DNA of 64,000 bases from Christiangramia sp. OXR-203 (GCF_034372165.1 NZ_CP139698.1:1860001-1924000), one strand, 5' to 3'. Shown: positions 8,552 through 16,744, numbered from the stretch's first letter. Notes: generated by a model not told the origin, from the sequence alone. A program made the numbers and translations.

Positions 8552-8564
8552 TTATTAAGTCGGT
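8543..8564. terminator. Bidirectional terminator overlapping two stop codons
   Basis: The arms ACCGACT (8543-8549) and AGTCGGT (8558-8564) enclose an eight-base loop, with T-rich sequence on both outer sides. The TAG stops of the channel gene (8549-8551) and of the convergent thioesterase (8550-8548) both lie in the hairpin. Confidence 0.7.
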
Positions 8565-8937
8565 CTTTTACAAATTCTATTTTATTCTTTCCATGTGGTT
8601 TAGGCTTACCATCGTCTCCTAGAGCTACCATAACTATACGATCTACGGTAATAATGGTTTCTCTTGTCATTTTATTTCGAACTTCACATTGAAGCGTAAG
8701 AGAAGCAGTTCCGAATTTTATCACCTCAATCCCTATTTCTACTATATCACCCTGGTGAGCAGAACTTCTAAAGTCTATCTCACTCATATATTTAGTGACG
8801 GTCTTGGGGTTTTCTAATTGAACTATACTATATAAAGCACATTCTTCGTCTATCCACTCTAACAAACGGCCACCAAATAAAGTTCCGTTTGGGTTCAGGT
8901 CTTCAGGTTTAATCCATTTTCTGGTATGAAATCTCAT
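8548..8937 (-). CDS. Acyl-CoA thioesterase, hotdog fold (YciA/BFIT-like)
   Basis: A 129-residue hotdog protein that hydrolyses acyl-CoA to free fatty acid and CoA. NPNGTLFGGRLLEWIDEECAL is the N-terminal helix region typical of the acyl-CoA hydrolase/YciA/ACOT group, with the catalytic Asn and Asp in NPNGTLFGG and LLEWIDE. The motif IDFRSSAHQGDIVEI follows. The ATG at 8937 (MRFHTRKW) is preferred over a start 21 codons upstream, because those codons cover the terminator of the preceding operon. Its 3' end overlaps mscS by four bases (CTAG), so the two convergent genes share overlapping stop codons. Confidence 0.85.
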   Translation of the reverse strand: MRFHTRKWIKPEDLNPNGTLFGGRLLEWIDEECALYSIVQLENPKTVTKYMSEIDFRSSAHQGDIVEIGIEVIKFGTASLTLQCEVRNKMTRETIITVDRIVMVALGDDGKPKPHGKNKIEFVKDRLNN

Positions 8938-8954
8938 ATTTTTATTTTGAAGAT

Positions 8955-8984
8955 AATTAAAAAGACCCGCTAAATTACGGGTCT
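8955..8984 (-). terminator. Terminator (or attenuator) after the NUDIX gene
   Basis: Arms AGACCCG (8963-8969) and CGGGTCT (8978-8984) are followed on the minus strand by T-rich sequence. It lies 75 bases after the NUDIX stop and 26 bases before the thioesterase start, so it ends the aldehyde dehydrogenase operon or attenuates read-through into the thioesterase gene. Confidence 0.7.
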
Positions 8985-9059
8985 GTAATAGAATTAGCAT
9001 ATTCTCAAAAAACTAAAATCAATTTATAATTTTTTCAGAAAATGAATTATAAAATATGA

Positions 9060-9479
9060 TTATAAGAATTGCTGTGCCACATTAATGATCTCGTCATGAT
9101 CAAATGCCAGTTCTATATCAGGCAGGTCTTCAACCGCAACCCATCTGGCATCCTGAGCATCATCGGACGGAGTTAGATCTTCTTCGCAAAAGATCCTACT
9201 CAGGAATGCTATTGAAATTGTATGACCCCTAGGATCACGACCTGGATTACCGAAGGCCTGTACCTGTTCCATACTTTTAACAACCACACCGGTCTCCTCT
9301 TTCAGTTCTCTTTTTGCTGCAGTTTCCAGGTCCTCCCCTTCATCTACAAATCCGCCAGGCAGAGCCCATTGATCTTTAAATGGCTCATTGTTACGCTGAA
9401 TCAATAAAACCTTAAATAAATTATTTGTTTTACAGAATACGACGCTGTCAACTGTTACTGCTATCTTATTATCTGCCAT
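9060..9479 (-). CDS. NUDIX hydrolase
   Basis: A 139-residue NUDIX enzyme. The full Nudix box is present: Gly43, Glu49, then REL at 57-59 with EETG at 61-64, the metal-binding and catalytic segment. The later GNPGRDPRGHTISIAF is seen often in ADP-ribose pyrophosphatase-like members, so ADP-ribose or a related nucleotide sugar is a plausible substrate, though not proven. The gene starts five bases after the aldehyde dehydrogenase stop and is surely cotranscribed with it, which may suggest a role in NAD turnover or damage repair. Confidence 0.9.
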   Translation of the reverse strand: MADNKIAVTVDSVVFCKTNNLFKVLLIQRNNEPFKDQWALPGGFVDEGEDLETAAKRELKEETGVVVKSMEQVQAFGNPGRDPRGHTISIAFLSRIFCEEDLTPSDDAQDARWVAVEDLPDIELAFDHDEIINVAQQFL

Positions 9480-9484
9480 AAATT

Positions 9485-10837
9485 TTATTTTATATAGACT
9501 GTTTTCTTATTTACAAATTCCTGAATACCGTCTACTGAAAGTTCACGACCGTAACCTGAAATTTTGGTACCTCCAAATGGCAGTCGAGGATCACTTTTAA
9601 CAAGCTCATTGACGAATACTGCTCCATCTTCGAATTCTGGAATTAAATACTTCGCAAAATCCATATCCTCTGTAAAAATTGAGACCCCTAAACCAAAATC
9701 TGAGCTATTTACAAGATCTATCGCTTCTTCCGCAGTTTTAAATCTGGTAATACCAATTGCCGGTCCAAAGGTTTCTTCTTTAAATACCGCCATTTCCTTA
9801 GTCACATGATCCAGTACTGTAGGCTGCATATAAGCTCCATCTCTTACACCACCAATGAGAATATTGGCTCCGGCATCCACAGAGTCTCTTATCTGTTTTT
9901 CAAGATCTTCCGCGAGATCCACTCTGGCCATGGTACCAATAAACGTATCCTCGTGCATAGGATCTCCACTTTTGAGTTCCTTTACTTTATCAACATACTT
10001 TTTTGTAAATTCTTCTGCGATATTTTCCTGAAGAATAAGTCTCTTTCCTGCAATACAGCTTTGTCCTGTATTTTGAAATCTTGCATGAATACAGGTTTCA
10101 ACCGCAGCGTCAATATCTGCGTTGTCGAAAACTACCAGTGCATTACTACCCCCTAATTCCAGTACAGATTTTTTTATCTCACTACCAGCGGTGGAAGCCA
10201 CGGCAGCTCCTGCAGGCTTGGAACCTGTTAGAGTAACTGCTTTTATTCTTTTATCCTTTATGACAGCATCAATCTTGTCACTTCCTACCGTCATATTCTG
10301 GAAGCAGAATTTAGGGAAACCAGCGCTCTCAAATACCTTCTGAATATTATTTGCAGAGCGCATTACGTTGCTGGCATGTTTGAGAACACCTATATTACCA
10401 GCCATCAAAGCGGGAGCAGCAAATCTAAACACCTGCCAGAATGGGTAGTTCCAGGGCATAACAGCCAGAACCACTCCAATAGGCTCATAACTTACATAAC
10501 TCTTTTGAGCATCTGTATCTATTAGCCTGTTAGCAAGATGTTCTTCGGCATGCTTGGCATAATATTCACAAACCCAGGCACATTTTTCAATTTCAGAGAT
10601 GCTTTGAGAAATTGGCTTCCCCATTTCAAGTGTTATATCCCGAGCATATTCCTCCTTATTGGCCTTGAGCTCTTCCGCAGCATTTTTCATAAATTCTGCA
10701 CGTTCACCCATGCTGGTTTTTCTCCAGAGTTTATATCGCTGCTGGGCATTCTCTAAAACTTCATCGATTTGTTCTTTAGAGAGCTCTTCAAATTTCTCAA
10801 TGGTCTCACCGGTATATGGATTCTTGGATTCAATCAT
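9485..10837 (-). CDS. NAD(P)-dependent aldehyde dehydrogenase (succinate-semialdehyde type)
   Basis: A 450-residue ALDH oxidising an aldehyde, most likely succinate semialdehyde, to its acid. Visible motifs are MPWNYPFWQ with Asn130, TGS at 204-206 for the cofactor, ELGGSN with the general base Glu227, and NTGQSCIAGKR with the catalytic Cys261. QNTGQSCIA and the short N-terminus match the GabD/YneI-like group of Bacteroidota. AAGGAAA lies just before the ATG. First gene of a two-gene operon with the NUDIX hydrolase. Two inverted repeats lie in the upstream region shared with the divergent gene at 11001. Confidence 0.92.
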   Translation of the reverse strand: MIESKNPYTGETIEKFEELSKEQIDEVLENAQQRYKLWRKTSMGERAEFMKNAAEELKANKEEYARDITLEMGKPISQSISEIEKCAWVCEYYAKHAEEHLANRLIDTDAQKSYVSYEPIGVVLAVMPWNYPFWQVFRFAAPALMAGNIGVLKHASNVMRSANNIQKVFESAGFPKFCFQNMTVGSDKIDAVIKDKRIKAVTLTGSKPAGAAVASTAGSEIKKSVLELGGSNALVVFDNADIDAAVETCIHARFQNTGQSCIAGKRLILQENIAEEFTKKYVDKVKELKSGDPMHEDTFIGTMARVDLAEDLEKQIRDSVDAGANILIGGVRDGAYMQPTVLDHVTKEMAVFKEETFGPAIGITRFKTAEEAIDLVNSSDFGLGVSIFTEDMDFAKYLIPEFEDGAVFVNELVKSDPRLPFGGTKISGYGRELSVDGIQEFVNKKTVYIK

Positions 10838-10867
10838 GATTTTCCTTAGCTTTTATTTTAAATATAA

Positions 10868-10939
10868 GAACTTGAAGGTGTCTCCCAAGTTCGATTAAGA
10901 AGGATTTAACTCGCAGTTGTTTATAAACGGTTTACAACT
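10868..10939. promoter_or_regulatory. Two inverted repeats in the divergent promoter region
   Basis: GAACTTG (10868-10874) and CAAGTTC (10886-10892) form perfect seven-base arms around an 11-base spacer. AGTTGT (10915-10920) and ACAACT (10934-10939) form a second pair around 13 bases. They lie between the divergent aldehyde dehydrogenase and 11001 genes and look like regulator binding sites. Confidence 0.35.
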
Positions 10940-11000
10940 AAGGTGATGGCATAGAGCTTGAGACATCTCTATTGCATATATTTAATAAAACTTACTTGCC

Positions 11001-11411
11001 ATGAATCCTAGAGACATTAAATTACTGGAACTCAGGCCCGAGATTCCTTCTGCTAGAATTACTGATAATATGAGCGAAGAAGAACGTTTTCAAAATAAAA
11101 CGCTTCGTCCTATTGCTAAACTTCAGAATGATCTAATCCTGGCTATGTTTAGAAATTACATCAAAAAGCACAAAAACAAATTTTACGAATTGAAACTGGA
11201 TCGTAGATTGATCTACGTTGAAACTGCAATTCAGAAGGATATAAAATTCAGAAACAGTTTAAAAGGTGCGATCATCGGACAGTTTACTATCCAAGAGTAC
11301 GATACATATATCATCAATAGTTCAGCATTGAACAAGCGAATGATGAATATTGTTCGTGAAAGAATACAGAGTAGTATTCAACTACTAGAAAAACATGACG
11401 TAGCGTACTAG
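11001..11411 (+). CDS. Conserved flavobacterial protein of unknown function
   Basis: A 136-residue basic protein, predicted soluble, starting MNPRDIKLLELRPEIPSARI. It is rich in Lys and Arg, with a helical central part (LQNDLILAMFRNYIKKHKNKFYEL) described here only in outline, then a beta-rich stretch (GAIIGQFTIQEYDTYIINSS). I see no catalytic or metal-binding motif and do not recognise the family. Its last 27 bases overlap the end of the convergent DUF3307 gene. The upstream region contains the inverted repeats shared with the aldehyde dehydrogenase gene. Confidence 0.72.
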   Translation: MNPRDIKLLELRPEIPSARITDNMSEEERFQNKTLRPIAKLQNDLILAMFRNYIKKHKNKFYELKLDRRLIYVETAIQKDIKFRNSLKGAIIGQFTIQEYDTYIINSSALNKRMMNIVRERIQSSIQLLEKHDVAY

Positions 11412-12119
11412 GAAGCCTACGATTACCGTGATAGTAAAACTCATAAGCGTTCCAACCAGAACATATTCGGTCTGTTTCCTGGCTCCAGTTTCAGCCTTAT
11501 CACTAAACCTAAGAATCGATTTTGCGGCTATCAGGAATCCTATTGCTGAAAAATTATTGGTGAGAATAAACGTGAGCACAAGAATTCTTTCAAAAATTCC
11601 AATATAACGGCCAGCTGCATCGAGACTATTTTTCTGCAGATCATCTTTGACTTCTGTTTGCCAGCGACTAGTAGCTTTTCCAATTAAAAATCCAGAAGGA
11701 AAGATCACAAGAAGATATCCCATGATGACTGCAAGGATTGAAGTCGAATTGATCATTTCCTGCAAAAATAAGATCACGTTTTTGAAATTATCTGTGAGAT
11801 AAAGCCAGGCAAAGATGATAGCTATTAAGTGAAATAGCTGATCCAGCACGAACATTTTTAGGGTATCTTTTCCAGACTGTAGTTTCCATAAATCTACAAT
11901 AAAATGAGTCACACCTATAAATATTGCAATATACCAGAGTTCAGGATCTGCCAAGAAGATAAATGTTAGAATCCCTGCTACGATCGAATGTAGGTAGAGG
12001 AAGCGTGATCTGCCTTTTTTCCTTCTTTTATGCTCCACCCATTTAGTAGGTTGCAGTACAAAATCGGTTACTACATGTGCCAGTAATAGTTGTAAAAGAA
12101 TTAAAATACTATTCTCCAT
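11385..12119 (-). CDS. DUF3307 multi-pass membrane protein
   Basis: A 244-residue membrane protein with about seven hydrophobic segments. The start LLQLLLAHVVTDFVLQP with Asp and Gln, then YLHSIVAGILTF and THFIVDLWK, are characteristic of DUF3307, in which conserved His and Asp residues lie at membrane boundaries. The function is unknown. Its start overlaps the end of the SatD gene by 11 bases, so translation is coupled and the two proteins probably act together. The HAHVVTDF and LHS/HFIVD pattern recalls membrane metal-dependent hydrolases, but that is only an impression. Confidence 0.85.
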   Translation of the reverse strand: MENSILILLQLLLAHVVTDFVLQPTKWVEHKRRKKGRSRFLYLHSIVAGILTFIFLADPELWYIAIFIGVTHFIVDLWKLQSGKDTLKMFVLDQLFHLIAIIFAWLYLTDNFKNVILFLQEMINSTSILAVIMGYLLVIFPSGFLIGKATSRWQTEVKDDLQKNSLDAAGRYIGIFERILVLTFILTNNFSAIGFLIAAKSILRFSDKAETGARKQTEYVLVGTLMSFTITVIVGFLVRYVMFF

Positions 12120-12774
12120 CTATAAAATGTTGTTTCATTACTTGTTCGTATCGCTCTATCAATCCCAGGATAGCATCCCAACCTGCAGCTTTTTTACGCT
12201 GATTAACGGCTGACTGACTAATACCCAATGCCTCTGCAATTTCAATCTCCTTCATTTCCTTTAGCAGATAATATATAACTTCTGCTGAAGCACTACTCCA
12301 TTTATCGGTAATGGTATCGAATAATAAAAATACGTTATCAAATTCATTGTTCACCTCCTCAATTCCAGTTTTCAGTATCATTTTCCTGCCGGTCTTTTTC
12401 ATTTCATCCAGGGTTCGACCAGAGAATTGAAAAGCTTCCCCATTTGATTCCATGATCGAATCTCTTTCAAATTCTATCTCTCCTATACCTATTGAAATTC
12501 TTAAATCAGCTTCGATACGGTAGGAATTAGAATCAACAGCTTCCTGGGATCGTAATTTATTAACAGCAGTCTTAATTCTTAAAGCACTTCGAAAAGAAGA
12601 AACAGGATTAATTATACCTTGTAGACTATCACCTCTATACAATTCGAATTTAGAATTCTTATACTTGGTTTCAATTCCCTCTATCTCTTCCTTGAGAATA
12701 TCAAGAACCTCGGTAAGTAATTCACCTGAATATTTTGAGGAATTAAGCAAGTCGGCGGTGATAACTGCAATCAT
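12109..12774 (-). CDS. SatD family protein with C-terminal HTH
   Basis: A 221-residue protein of the SatD family, named after a gene of the streptococcal acid-tolerance sat operon. Residues 1-140 carry VITADLLNSS with Asp8, LYRGDSLQ with Asp49, DLRISIGIGEI (90-100) and GEAFQFSGR (112-120). These fall in the order and spacing of the two metal aspartates, the central strand and the GxxVNxAAR element of class III nucleotidyl cyclases, with Gln116 in place of Asn. Residues about 170-200 (EIAEALGISQSAVNQRKKA) form a helix-turn-helix. It overlaps the DUF3307 gene. Cyclase activity is my inference; SatD biochemistry is not known to me. Confidence 0.82.
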   Translation of the reverse strand: MIAVITADLLNSSKYSGELLTEVLDILKEEIEGIETKYKNSKFELYRGDSLQGIINPVSSFRSALRIKTAVNKLRSQEAVDSNSYRIEADLRISIGIGEIEFERDSIMESNGEAFQFSGRTLDEMKKTGRKMILKTGIEEVNNEFDNVFLLFDTITDKWSSASAEVIYYLLKEMKEIEIAEALGISQSAVNQRKKAAGWDAILGLIERYEQVMKQHFIDGE

Positions 12775-12809
12775 ATACTTTATTATAAAATAAGCTCAAG
12801 GGCTAATAT

Positions 12810-12836
12810 AGTAAATATATAAGTAAATAGACTTAT
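12810..12836. promoter_or_regulatory. Direct and inverted repeats upstream of satD
   Basis: AGTAAATA occurs at 12810-12817 and again at 12822-12829, a 12-base period. ATAAGT (12819-12824) and ACTTAT (12831-12836) form an inverted repeat over the second copy. The cluster is 36 bases before the SatD start and could be an operator, possibly for SatD's own HTH. Confidence 0.35.
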
Positions 12837-12912
12837 TTATACTGATGCGCGTATTAAATATTTGCTAATTGCTCGGCTATGACTATTAGCTTAATTAATT
12901 TTAATTCCAATC

Positions 12913-13380
12913 ATGAAATTAAATAAAATGGTAGCTAATAAAGCAGAATTATTCAACAAATGTCTCGATACGGTAAATAGACAAATCGAAAAATATCAAA
13001 ATGAAATGGACCAAATTAAGCAGTCCATGGAGAACAATGATGCTCATACAGATTATGATGAGGACGATAGCAAAGGGCAATTACTCGGTGACTTCGAAAA
13101 GTATGCGGAATACCTGGATAATTCACGGAAAATGAAAGAAAAACTAAGCAAAATTGATCGTAATCATTACACGGAAGCTATTGATTTTGGGAGTATTGTA
13201 GAAACCAATGAGAACTATTACTTTATATCTGCCGCTCTAGGTAAAATTGAAATGGAGGAAGGTAGCTCAGTTTACGCAATTAGTACGGATGCTCCAATTT
13301 TCAGTGAAATGAAAGGTAAAAAAGCGGGTGATAAATTTTCATTCAACGGCAAAGAACAGGAAATAAAAGAAGTTCATTAG
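12913..13380 (+). CDS. GreA/GreB-like transcription factor family protein
   Basis: A 155-residue protein with the two-part layout of Gre-fold factors. The N-terminal coiled coil (about residues 10-85) carries a very acidic tip (DYDEDDSKG at about 48-56). The C-terminal FKBP-like domain reads GSIVETNENYYFISAALG, then ISTDAPIFSEMKGKKAGD, the place where Gre factors have SPxGxALLGKxxGD. Gre factors bind the RNA polymerase secondary channel and rescue backtracked complexes. The acidic coil tip would allow a similar role, but it is diverged, so an Rnk- or DksA-like regulatory role is equally possible. It converges on the HD phosphohydrolase gene with a seven-base gap. Confidence 0.78.
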   Translation: MKLNKMVANKAELFNKCLDTVNRQIEKYQNEMDQIKQSMENNDAHTDYDEDDSKGQLLGDFEKYAEYLDNSRKMKEKLSKIDRNHYTEAIDFGSIVETNENYYFISAALGKIEMEEGSSVYAISTDAPIFSEMKGKKAGDKFSFNGKEQEIKEVH

Positions 13381-13387
13381 AAACTTC

Positions 13388-15433
13388 TTATTCCGGGTAT
13401 TCGATCCTGAGATGGTAGATGTTTTTCAACTTCCGTTTCAGGATCTTTTTTATGGTCTGGATTTCTTTGAACGTAATATTAGAGTTTAAAAACTGACCTT
13501 CATCCATTTGCTTATCGATGATCTTTTCAACAAAACTATCGATAAGGACAGCGGTTGGTTCCTTCAAACTTTTACTCGCAGCTTCTACACTGTCACACAT
13601 CATCAGGATGGCTGTTTCCTTACTAAAAGGAATTGGACCAGGATATTTAAAGTCATCTGGAGCAGCATTATCATTACTTTCCATTTCCTTTTTATAAAAA
13701 TAGTAAACGGTACTGGTTCCATGATGAGTTCGAATAAAATCGATCACTCTATCTGGTAAATTGTTCTTTTTCGCGATCTCAATTCCTTTAATCACATGCT
13801 CAATAATAATTTGTGCACTTTCTCTAGGTGAAAGCTCATCATGGGAATTAACAGATGTAGTTTGATTTTCTGTAAAATATGTTGGATTGTGCATTTTTCC
13901 AATATCATGGTATAGCGCTCCTACCCTTACCAGCATTGCATTTGCCTGAATTTCATTTGCGGCAGCTTCGGCAAGATTTGCAACATTTAAACTATGATGG
14001 AATGTTCCTGGTGCTTTTTCAGCCAGTTGCTTCAGTAATTTAGAATTAGTATCTGAAAGTTCCAGAAGTGACATATCCGATACCATTCCGAAAATCTTTT
14101 CATACACATATATAAGAGGTTGAACGAACAAGGTTGCCAGCCCACCAAGTAGAAAAGTCAGAAACACTTCAGCACTAATATCATCGACTGTTCCTTCCTG
14201 AATGATCGTAAATGCGAAGTAGGCAATAATATAAACTAGCGTGATCTGCCCTACTGATATGAACAGGTTCGCTCTTTTATAAAGTTCACTAATGGTTAAG
14301 ATCGTTACAATACCAGCTATGATTTGTAAAAACATATACTCATAGCTGTTTGGGACTATAAATCCTATAAGAAGCACTGTTATTACGTGCGTAAACAACC
14401 CAAGTCTTGCATCAAAAAAGGCTTTCAAGGTAAGCGGAAGAATACATAAAGGCACTACATAGACGTAGTTGATGTCAAAATTTATTACCAGGGTGGTAAG
14501 CATGACCATAAAAATGATGTTGAAAAATATGAAAGTTACCTTCACATTATTTTCAAATATACTGGTACGATACTTACGCATGAACAATAGCAACATGAGT
14601 AAAGCCAGCGCCACCAGCGTACTGTAACCAACGATAATCCAGTTATAATTTGTCTGGCTCCATACCTGTGATTCATACTCAGCTTTCAGTGATCTAAGGA
14701 TATGGTATTTATTACCTTCAACCACTTCACCCTTTGCTATAATTCTGCTTCCCTGTTCTATAATACCGCGAGTATAACTTATATTATTCAGCTTACTCTG
14801 TAGCTCTTTCTGGGTTAACTCGTTATTAAAAGTTACGTTGGGCTCTACGGAATTAAAGAAGACCTCAAGCAATTCGGTTTTAAAAGAACTGAATCCTGCA
14901 CTGCTAATCTCCTCACTAAGAAAACTGCGAATCTGACCCTGTTTCAGAATACGACTATATTCAACTTCTGAAGCTTCATTACCTTTCAGTAAATATACCA
15001 GCTGATCAGGTTCTAATCGTTCACTTTCCTGTAGGAGTCCGAACTGGTAGATCTTACCAACCGTTTTCTGAACAAAATTATCAACAATGGTTTCATAAAC
15101 CCTTAAAGTAGTGTCAGCAAAGACATTATTGACCTCTTGAAGAGCATCATTTTTTACTCGCTCCTCTTTTTCGGCATCAAAATTATAGTAAGGGATATGA
15201 GCCTTCTGGATTTCCTGCTGTTCTGCGGAAATTTCCTCATCGGTTTTTAATATGGCAAAATCAAATGGAGCATATAAATTCTCATACTGCCACGGTTTCC
15301 CCTTCGGAATATCGTACTTGAATTTACCTCCTTTTGGTAGTAGGTAAACGATCAAAACTGAAGTAAGTATGAATAGGAAAACTTTATAAAAAAGTGCCTG
15401 ATTCTTGTAAAGCCTGTTTACGAAATCGCTCAT
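13388..15433 (-). CDS. 7TM-HD family phosphohydrolase (PgpH-like c-di-AMP phosphodiesterase)
   Basis: A 681-residue inner-membrane enzyme. One N-terminal helix is followed by an extracytoplasmic 7TMR-HDED domain (to about residue 270), seven helices (about 270-455) and a cytoplasmic HD domain. The HD motifs are FHHSLNVANLAEAAA, then GALYHDIGK near residue 510, HVIKGIEIA and RTHHGTSTVYYFYKK. PgpH proteins hydrolyse cyclic di-AMP to pApA and so control potassium and wall homeostasis. The ATG at 15433 (MSDFVNRL) is preferred over a TTG seven codons upstream. A single-gene unit divergent from the thiolase gene. Confidence 0.92.
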   Translation of the reverse strand: MSDFVNRLYKNQALFYKVFLFILTSVLIVYLLPKGGKFKYDIPKGKPWQYENLYAPFDFAILKTDEEISAEQQEIQKAHIPYYNFDAEKEERVKNDALQEVNNVFADTTLRVYETIVDNFVQKTVGKIYQFGLLQESERLEPDQLVYLLKGNEASEVEYSRILKQGQIRSFLSEEISSAGFSSFKTELLEVFFNSVEPNVTFNNELTQKELQSKLNNISYTRGIIEQGSRIIAKGEVVEGNKYHILRSLKAEYESQVWSQTNYNWIIVGYSTLVALALLMLLLFMRKYRTSIFENNVKVTFIFFNIIFMVMLTTLVINFDINYVYVVPLCILPLTLKAFFDARLGLFTHVITVLLIGFIVPNSYEYMFLQIIAGIVTILTISELYKRANLFISVGQITLVYIIAYFAFTIIQEGTVDDISAEVFLTFLLGGLATLFVQPLIYVYEKIFGMVSDMSLLELSDTNSKLLKQLAEKAPGTFHHSLNVANLAEAAANEIQANAMLVRVGALYHDIGKMHNPTYFTENQTTSVNSHDELSPRESAQIIIEHVIKGIEIAKKNNLPDRVIDFIRTHHGTSTVYYFYKKEMESNDNAAPDDFKYPGPIPFSKETAILMMCDSVEAASKSLKEPTAVLIDSFVEKIIDKQMDEGQFLNSNITFKEIQTIKKILKRKLKNIYHLRIEYPE

Positions 15434-15547
15434 ATATATTGAGGTAATGCTCAAATGTAGTAAAAATAGGGCTCATTGAGCTTAGGTTATTAAATTCCTT
15501 ATAAAATCACTAACTTCGCCACACTCGAAATAATAAGATTTACATAT

Positions 15548-16729
15548 ATGAATAAAGAAGTAGTTATAGTAAGCGCTGCGAGAACTCCAATTGGTAGTTT
15601 TCTTGGTAGCTTATCCAGCATTCCTGCAACTAAATTAGGCTCAATAGCCATTAAAGGTGCTCTTGATAAAATCAATCTAAAACCTGAAATGGTTCAGGAA
15701 GTTTTGATGGGTAATGTTGTACAGGCCGGTAATGGTCAGGCACCCGCAAGACAGGCATCACTTGGTGCCGGAATTCCTGATTCTGTTCCATGTACTACAG
15801 TAAATAAGGTATGTGCCAGCGGTATGAAAACAGTAATGCAGGCAGCTCAATCTATTATGCTTGGTGATAACGATATTGTTGTTGCCGGTGGAATGGAAAA
15901 TATGAGTTTGATCCCTCATTATGTTCACATGAGAAATGGGAAGAAATTTGGACCTGCTACTTTGGAAGACGGAATGCAAAAGGATGGTTTAGTAGACGCC
16001 TACGATCATAATGCAATGGGTGTTTGCGCCGACTTATGTGCTTCTGAACATAACTTTTCACGTGAGGATCAGGATGATTTTGCTAGAAAATCTTACGAAA
16101 GATCTGCTCAGGCCTGGAAGGATGGGAAATTTGACAATGAAGTAGTTCCTGTAGAGGTTCCTCAAAGAAAAGGTGACCCTGTAATCGTAAATGAAGATGA
16201 AGAATTTAAGAATGTTCGAATGGACAAGATTTCTTCTTTAAGACCTGCTTTTTCTAAAAATGGAACAGTAACCGCTGCAAATGCATCTACCATCAACGAT
16301 GGTGCTGGTGCTGTAGTTTTGATGAGCCGCGAAAAGGCTGACGAACTTGGACTAAAGCCTTTAGCTACAATCAAAAGTTTTGCTGATGCTGCTACAGAAC
16401 CAAAGTGGTTTACTACTGCTCCATCCAAAGCTTTACCTAAAGCTATCGAGAAAGCTGGAATTAGCCTTGATGACGTTGATTTCTTTGAGTTTAATGAAGC
16501 CTTTGCCGTAGTTGGACTTGCGAACATGAAGATCTTAGGATTATCAGACAAGAATACAAACGTTAACGGTGGTGCAGTATCGCTTGGACATCCACTTGGA
16601 TGTAGTGGAGTTCGTATTCTAATCACGCTACTAAACGTACTGGAACAAAATAATGGAAAAATTGGTGCCGCAGCGATTTGTAATGGTGGCGGTGGAGCAT
16701 CAGCAATGGTTATAGAACGTCATTCATAA
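15548..16729 (+). CDS. Acetyl-CoA C-acyltransferase (thiolase)
   Basis: A 393-residue degradative/biosynthetic-type thiolase that condenses two acetyl-CoA or cleaves 3-ketoacyl-CoA. The catalytic residues are all present: nucleophilic Cys89 in NKVCASG, the NEAFA motif, His348 in GGAVSLGHPLGCSG, and Cys378 in CNGGGGASA. GHPLGCSG and its size fit the acetoacetyl-CoA thiolase group (AtoB/PhaA) well. A NlpC/P60-type gene follows after 15 bases, so the two form an operon. Upstream TAACTTCG (15511-15518) is a near match to the -7 promoter element. Confidence 0.94.
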   Translation: MNKEVVIVSAARTPIGSFLGSLSSIPATKLGSIAIKGALDKINLKPEMVQEVLMGNVVQAGNGQAPARQASLGAGIPDSVPCTTVNKVCASGMKTVMQAAQSIMLGDNDIVVAGGMENMSLIPHYVHMRNGKKFGPATLEDGMQKDGLVDAYDHNAMGVCADLCASEHNFSREDQDDFARKSYERSAQAWKDGKFDNEVVPVEVPQRKGDPVIVNEDEEFKNVRMDKISSLRPAFSKNGTVTAANASTINDGAGAVVLMSREKADELGLKPLATIKSFADAATEPKWFTTAPSKALPKAIEKAGISLDDVDFFEFNEAFAVVGLANMKILGLSDKNTNVNGGAVSLGHPLGCSGVRILITLLNVLEQNNGKIGAAAICNGGGGASAMVIERHS

Positions 16730-16744
16730 GTCAAGTTTTTGTAG

